Below, in pieces: positions 14,103 to 16,703 of a DNA stretch of 16,703 nt (its first letter is position 1; every line of letters begins with the position of its first letter). The position numbers and the translations under genes are program-made. Under the pieces are notes generated by a model. That model saw only the letters and a list, made by a program, of their open reading frames with translations, had not been told where the DNA came from and did no database searches. Origin of the DNA: Dialister sp. UBA6422 (GTDB lineage: Bacteria > Bacillota > Negativicutes > Veillonellales > Dialisteraceae); assembly GCA_002439665.1 (NCBI GenBank), contig DJPC01000007.1, positions 489-17,191 of the forward strand. The letters are read 5' to 3'.

Positions 14103-15041
14103 TTAATTCAAAAGAAACATATAGAAAGGAATAAAGAAAATGCCAAGTGCCAAAGACACGCAATTAATCATGGTAGAATATTCTGCATCGGCTCCCACAG
14201 AGTAAGCCAAAATAGTCATGTTCGTCATCGCAGGCATACCGGCTTGCAATAAAAATACCTTAGAAGACATCTCAGAAACCGGGACAAAGGGCAAAATCAG
14301 GAATAAGCAAAGGGGTGATAAAATAAATCTACCTGCCATGGCTCCTACTAATTCTTTATCAAAATGAATAGAAGAAAGGGGAATCTGGCTCATCTGCATA
14401 CCAATGACGATGAGCGCCATAGGTGTCGCCATTCCTCCTACATACTTCATGGCAGTCAGAGCAAAATGGGGAATCGGAATATTCAAAAGGAGAAGAACCA
14501 CGCCTGTCAAAAATCCCATGAGCGGGGGTGTCCGAAGCTTGAGCAACATTTCTTTCAACGTAAAATGACGATCTCCTCCTGCATCCTTCACAATAAGATA
14601 GGCACCCAATCCCCAGAACATAGCGGTATTGGCAATATAATAGAGCATACAGGAAGGCACACTAGATTCGCCAAACAAAGCCACATTGACAGGAAGTCCA
14701 ATAAAAATGGCATTGGCTATACAGCAAGTACAAATAAAAATACCTTTTCGTCCTTTACGGATATGAAGTATAGCAGCCCAGACACGTCCTACTAGATAAG
14801 CTATAAAAATCGAAATGAAAGGTAAGATCATATCCGGTGCTGTCCGTATCAATTCATCATGGGTAAAATTGGAATATAAAGAATACACCATAAGCGGCGG
14901 CAGCGCCACTGTCATAGTAAGCTTTGTCAAGTCCTTCCCCGCATTGTCCCAAAACCAACCTTTTTTGTTCAAGAAAAAGCCTAGCCCAGCAATAAGCACC
15001 ACTTCAAAAATACCAGATAATCCTTGCAATATAGCGTCCAT
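14103..15041 (-). CDS. AEC-family (auxin efflux carrier) permease
   Basis: From the ATG at 15041 the product is 312 aa, with about ten hydrophobic helices in the two-times-five AEC arrangement. Family-like segments are ANAIFIGLPVNVALFG (109-124), GGMATPMALIVIGM before the central loop, and AGMPAMTNMTILAYSVGAD (from 267). AEC members in bacteria carry malate, malonate or related carboxylates and amino acids; the substrate here is unknown. GGAG six nt before the ATG at 15041 decides the start against an in-frame ATG at 15107. It is divergent from a LysR-type regulator gene, the usual arrangement for a regulator controlling its neighbour. Confidence 0.9.
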   Translation of the reverse strand: MDAILQGLSGIFEVVLIAGLGFFLNKKGWFWDNAGKDLTKLTMTVALPPLMVYSLYSNFTHDELIRTAPDMILPFISIFIAYLVGRVWAAILHIRKGRKGIFICTCCIANAIFIGLPVNVALFGESSVPSCMLYYIANTAMFWGLGAYLIVKDAGGDRHFTLKEMLLKLRTPPLMGFLTGVVLLLLNIPIPHFALTAMKYVGGMATPMALIVIGMQMSQIPLSSIHFDKELVGAMAGRFILSPLCLFLILPFVPVSEMSSKVFLLQAGMPAMTNMTILAYSVGADAEYSTMINCVSLALGIFFIPFYMFLLN

Positions 15042-15189
15042 AACCTTCTCCTTTATGTATGATCTACCATGTTTCACGTAAAATACAGATAGCAAATGGC
15101 GAGTCATTGATCAAGTAGTCATCAGAATCAAAATATCAATCACTTGTCACTTATATTTTCTTGTGTCATATAGTATATCCGATTTATAC

Positions 15190-15218
15190 TTATCATAGAA
15201 ATAAAAATATCATACAAT
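15190..15218 (+). promoter_or_regulatory. Promoter of the LysR gene
   Basis: TTATCA-N17-TACAAT has 4/6 and 5/6 matches with ideal spacing. The start near 15225 gives a leader of about 195 nt. The dyad at 15219-15241 overlaps the start site, which would suit autoregulation. Confidence 0.5.
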
Positions 15219-15343
15219 ACTTATTCATATTTTATATAAGTTATCCAGATCTTTCAAAGTGCTAACGGTCCTGAGGATTCTTCTTTATCTTCCTATCTTT
15301 CTACCTCTTGGCACATTCGATATATCTAAGAATCCTTTAAAAC

Positions 15344-15371
15344 CTTGCGAACCTTGTAATTGTTCGCGAAG
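15344..15371 (+). other. Leader hairpin of the LysR gene
   Basis: CTTGCGAAC pairs with GTTCGCGAAG (6 bp GCGAAC/GTTCGC, one bulged G, then 3 bp) around a 9-nt loop, about 50 nt before the start codon. It has no T-run, so it is not a terminator. Confidence 0.4.
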
Positions 15372-15420
15372 TCATTTTCATACTTACTTGCATAAAGCCG
15401 TAATAGCAGAAAGGAGACCT

Positions 15421-16299
15421 ATGAACACTGAATTCCTCCGTCATTTTATTGCCATTGTGGAAAGCGGCGGATTCAATAAAGCCGCCAGGAAATACCATAT
15501 CGCTCAACCAGCCCTGACCAGGCAGCTGCAAATCCTGGAAAAAGAATATGGTTCTGCTCTGATCGAACCTAGGCGCGGCAGCCATAGTTTAACTCTTACC
15601 GAAGCAGGATGGATCGTATATCGCCAAGCAAAACAAATCTGTGATATGGAAGACCACACCCAAGCAGAACTGGCTGCCCTATCTGCTGGACTTTCTGGAA
15701 CCCTTAGAATTAGCATTGCTCCATCCTATGCATCTTGGCTCATTTCAAATATTCTTCCCCCTTTTCACCAAAAGTATCCCGACTTATGCTTCCGCATCCG
15801 CGAATCTTATCATCTGACACTCGTAGAGGACGTAAGACAAGGCCGTTCTGAAATCGGTATCGCCAATGCACCACTTCCAGATCCCTCTCAATTCACTATA
15901 CTCAAAGAAACCCCCTCTTCTCTATTGGCAGCCATCCCCAAATCTTTTACCCAGGCCAAAGAAGATATCCCCTCACTTCTATCCCATTGCCCCATTGCTG
16001 TGAGCCGCAGCTCCGAAGATATTTTCCGCTCCCTCACTGCCACATGGCACATACACCCCCATATTCTCTACTCCGTTGATACCCGTATCTCTTCTCTCCA
16101 TTTGGCCAGAGAAGGACTGGCTATCGCCATTCTTATTGACCAAAAAGAAACAGATGCTTCAAAGACAGTAGACTTCTATCCTTTGCCTACTCCAGATATT
16201 TCCATCAGCCAGACCATTTTTTGTCTCAAAAATCATCCTCTATCCAAAGGTATGGAGAAATTCGTTCATACCCTTTGCTCCCCTGCAATCATGGTATAA
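15421..16299 (+). CDS. LysR-type transcriptional regulator
   Basis: The 292-aa product starts MNTEFLRHFIAIVESGGFNKAARKYHIAQPALTRQ, the winged helix-turn-helix of LysR regulators (residues 1-60), followed by the linker helix and an effector-binding domain (about 88-285, GTLRISIAPSYASWLISNILPPF). AAAGGAG lies about 6 nt before the ATG. The frame stays open back to a GTG at 15259, but the HTH must be N-terminal, so that extension is not used. It is transcribed away from the AEC permease gene and probably controls it. The inducer is unknown; a carboxylate carried by the permease is a guess. Codon use is like its neighbours. Confidence 0.94.
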   Translation: MNTEFLRHFIAIVESGGFNKAARKYHIAQPALTRQLQILEKEYGSALIEPRRGSHSLTLTEAGWIVYRQAKQICDMEDHTQAELAALSAGLSGTLRISIAPSYASWLISNILPPFHQKYPDLCFRIRESYHLTLVEDVRQGRSEIGIANAPLPDPSQFTILKETPSSLLAAIPKSFTQAKEDIPSLLSHCPIAVSRSSEDIFRSLTATWHIHPHILYSVDTRISSLHLAREGLAIAILIDQKETDASKTVDFYPLPTPDISISQTIFCLKNHPLSKGMEKFVHTLCSPAIMV

Positions 16300-16300
16300 T
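16292..16300 (+). promoter_or_regulatory. Possible extended -10 promoter for the YigZ-family gene
   Basis: TGGTATAAT (TGN plus a perfect TATAAT) overlaps the last codons of the LysR gene. No good -35 is seen. It would give a leader of about 155 nt; the intervening 16300-16461 holds no other clear signal. Confidence 0.35.
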
Positions 16301-16461
16301 CATGATAGAAGATGATGATTCTGCTTCATTACCTTTCTCACATAAAACGACCAAGACATATGATAAATCAAACGAAATCTGCAATAATAACATCCTGCCT
16401 AAAAGGCTAATCACTACTATTCTACATGAAAGCATATTAAAAAATGCCAAAGGAGATTGCC

Positions 16462-16703
16462 ATGCTCATTCCCTATTCTGCTCCCGCCGAAACATTTGCC
16501 AATGAAATAGAAATCAAAAAGTCCATTTTCATTGCCCATATCATTCCTGTCACTTCTGAAGAAGAAGCCCAAGAACAACTGGCTTTTTTTCGCAAGAAAT
16601 ACAAAGACGCCACCCACAACTGTTACGCTTGGCGCCTAGGCACCAAACAAATTTTAGAAAAATCCAGTGACGATGGAGAACCCCAAGGTACCGCAGGACA
16701 TCC
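16462..16703 (+). CDS. yigZ: YigZ/IMPACT-family protein (N-terminal part, cut by window edge)
   Basis: Eighty codons are visible, starting MLIPYSAPAETFANEIEIKKSIFIAHIIPV and reaching the family hallmark KKYKDATHNCYAWRLG (about 47-62) and SSDDGEPQGTAGHP (about 67-80). These are the signature segments of the UPF0029/IMPACT N-terminal domain, present in bacterial YigZ/YvyE and eukaryotic IMPACT. Full members are about 200-215 aa with a second ferredoxin-like domain, which would lie beyond the window. The cellular role in bacteria is not settled. AAAGGAG six nt before the ATG supports the start. It follows the LysR gene in the same direction after 162 nt. Confidence 0.93.
   Translation, partial: MLIPYSAPAETFANEIEIKKSIFIAHIIPVTSEEEAQEQLAFFRKKYKDATHNCYAWRLGTKQILEKSSDDGEPQGTAGH

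Larger units (their letters stand above)
15042..15420. promoter_or_regulatory. Divergent control region between AEC permease and LysR regulator
   Basis: This 379-nt A/T-rich region should hold the regulator's binding sites. A -10-like TATACT reads leftward toward the permease at 15171-15176 without a good -35, as expected for an activated promoter. A dyad ACTTAT...ATAAGT spans 15219-15241. An ATACTTAT motif is repeated near 15186 and 15217. The exact LysR box (T-N11-A) cannot be fixed by eye. Confidence 0.5.

Noticed and set aside
15259..15420. 54-residue N-terminal extension of the LysR regulator
   Set aside because: The HTH of this family is N-terminal and the ATG at 15421 has a good AAAGGAG; the extension has no typical composition and no ribosome binding site.

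Overview
The window looks like a chromosomal segment from a low-to-moderate-GC anaerobic Firmicute. The yybS-gdpP-rplI gene order, an RNase J gene, BioW-type biotin synthesis and AGGAGG-like ribosome binding sites all fit. The protein set and base composition would suit a Negativicutes member (Dialister/Veillonella-like), but that placement is inference, not something the sequence proves. No phage, transposase, CRISPR array, rRNA or tRNA was seen.

Layout: (1) 1-2592, minus strand: most of a large soluble hybrid sensor kinase (GAF, two PAS-like regions, HisKA, HATPase, receiver) running off the left edge. Its leader contains a C8/A7 homopolymer tract and a hairpin that would bury its ribosome binding site. 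(2) 2727-6445, minus strand: the conserved yybS-gdpP-rplI group (polytopic membrane protein, c-di-AMP phosphodiesterase, ribosomal protein bL9), ending in a long symmetric terminator. gdpP and rplI overlap by 4 nt. yybS and gdpP are separated by 279 nt that hold a 96-nt palindromic element. (3) 6446-6827: divergent promoter region. (4) 6828-8492, plus strand: RNase J with a TTG start. (5) 8493-8739: convergent intergenic region with an 87-nt long hairpin. (6) 8740-11281, minus strand: a biotin cluster, bioW-bioF followed by a small six-helix membrane protein resembling an ECF-transporter S component. Upstream is a good candidate BirA operator overlapping the -10 box. (7) 11611-13302, minus strand: an SbmA/YddA-type ABC half-transporter with fused permease and ATPase. 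(8) 13443-15041, minus strand: a flavin-reductase-like protein and an AEC (auxin efflux carrier) family permease. (9) 15421-16299, plus strand: a LysR-type regulator divergent from the AEC gene. (10) 16462 to the right edge: the start of a YigZ/IMPACT-family gene.

Functional themes are c-di-AMP turnover with ribosome and RNA metabolism (gdpP, rplI, RNase J), early biotin synthesis from pimelate (bioW makes pimeloyl-CoA, bioF makes 8-amino-7-oxononanoate) with a candidate precursor transporter, and a LysR-controlled carboxylate-type transporter unit. I did not find a clearly undescribed multi-gene system. The most promising leads are the membrane protein in the BirA-type biotin operon, the regulatory architecture of the hybrid kinase leader, and the two long palindromic intergenic elements.
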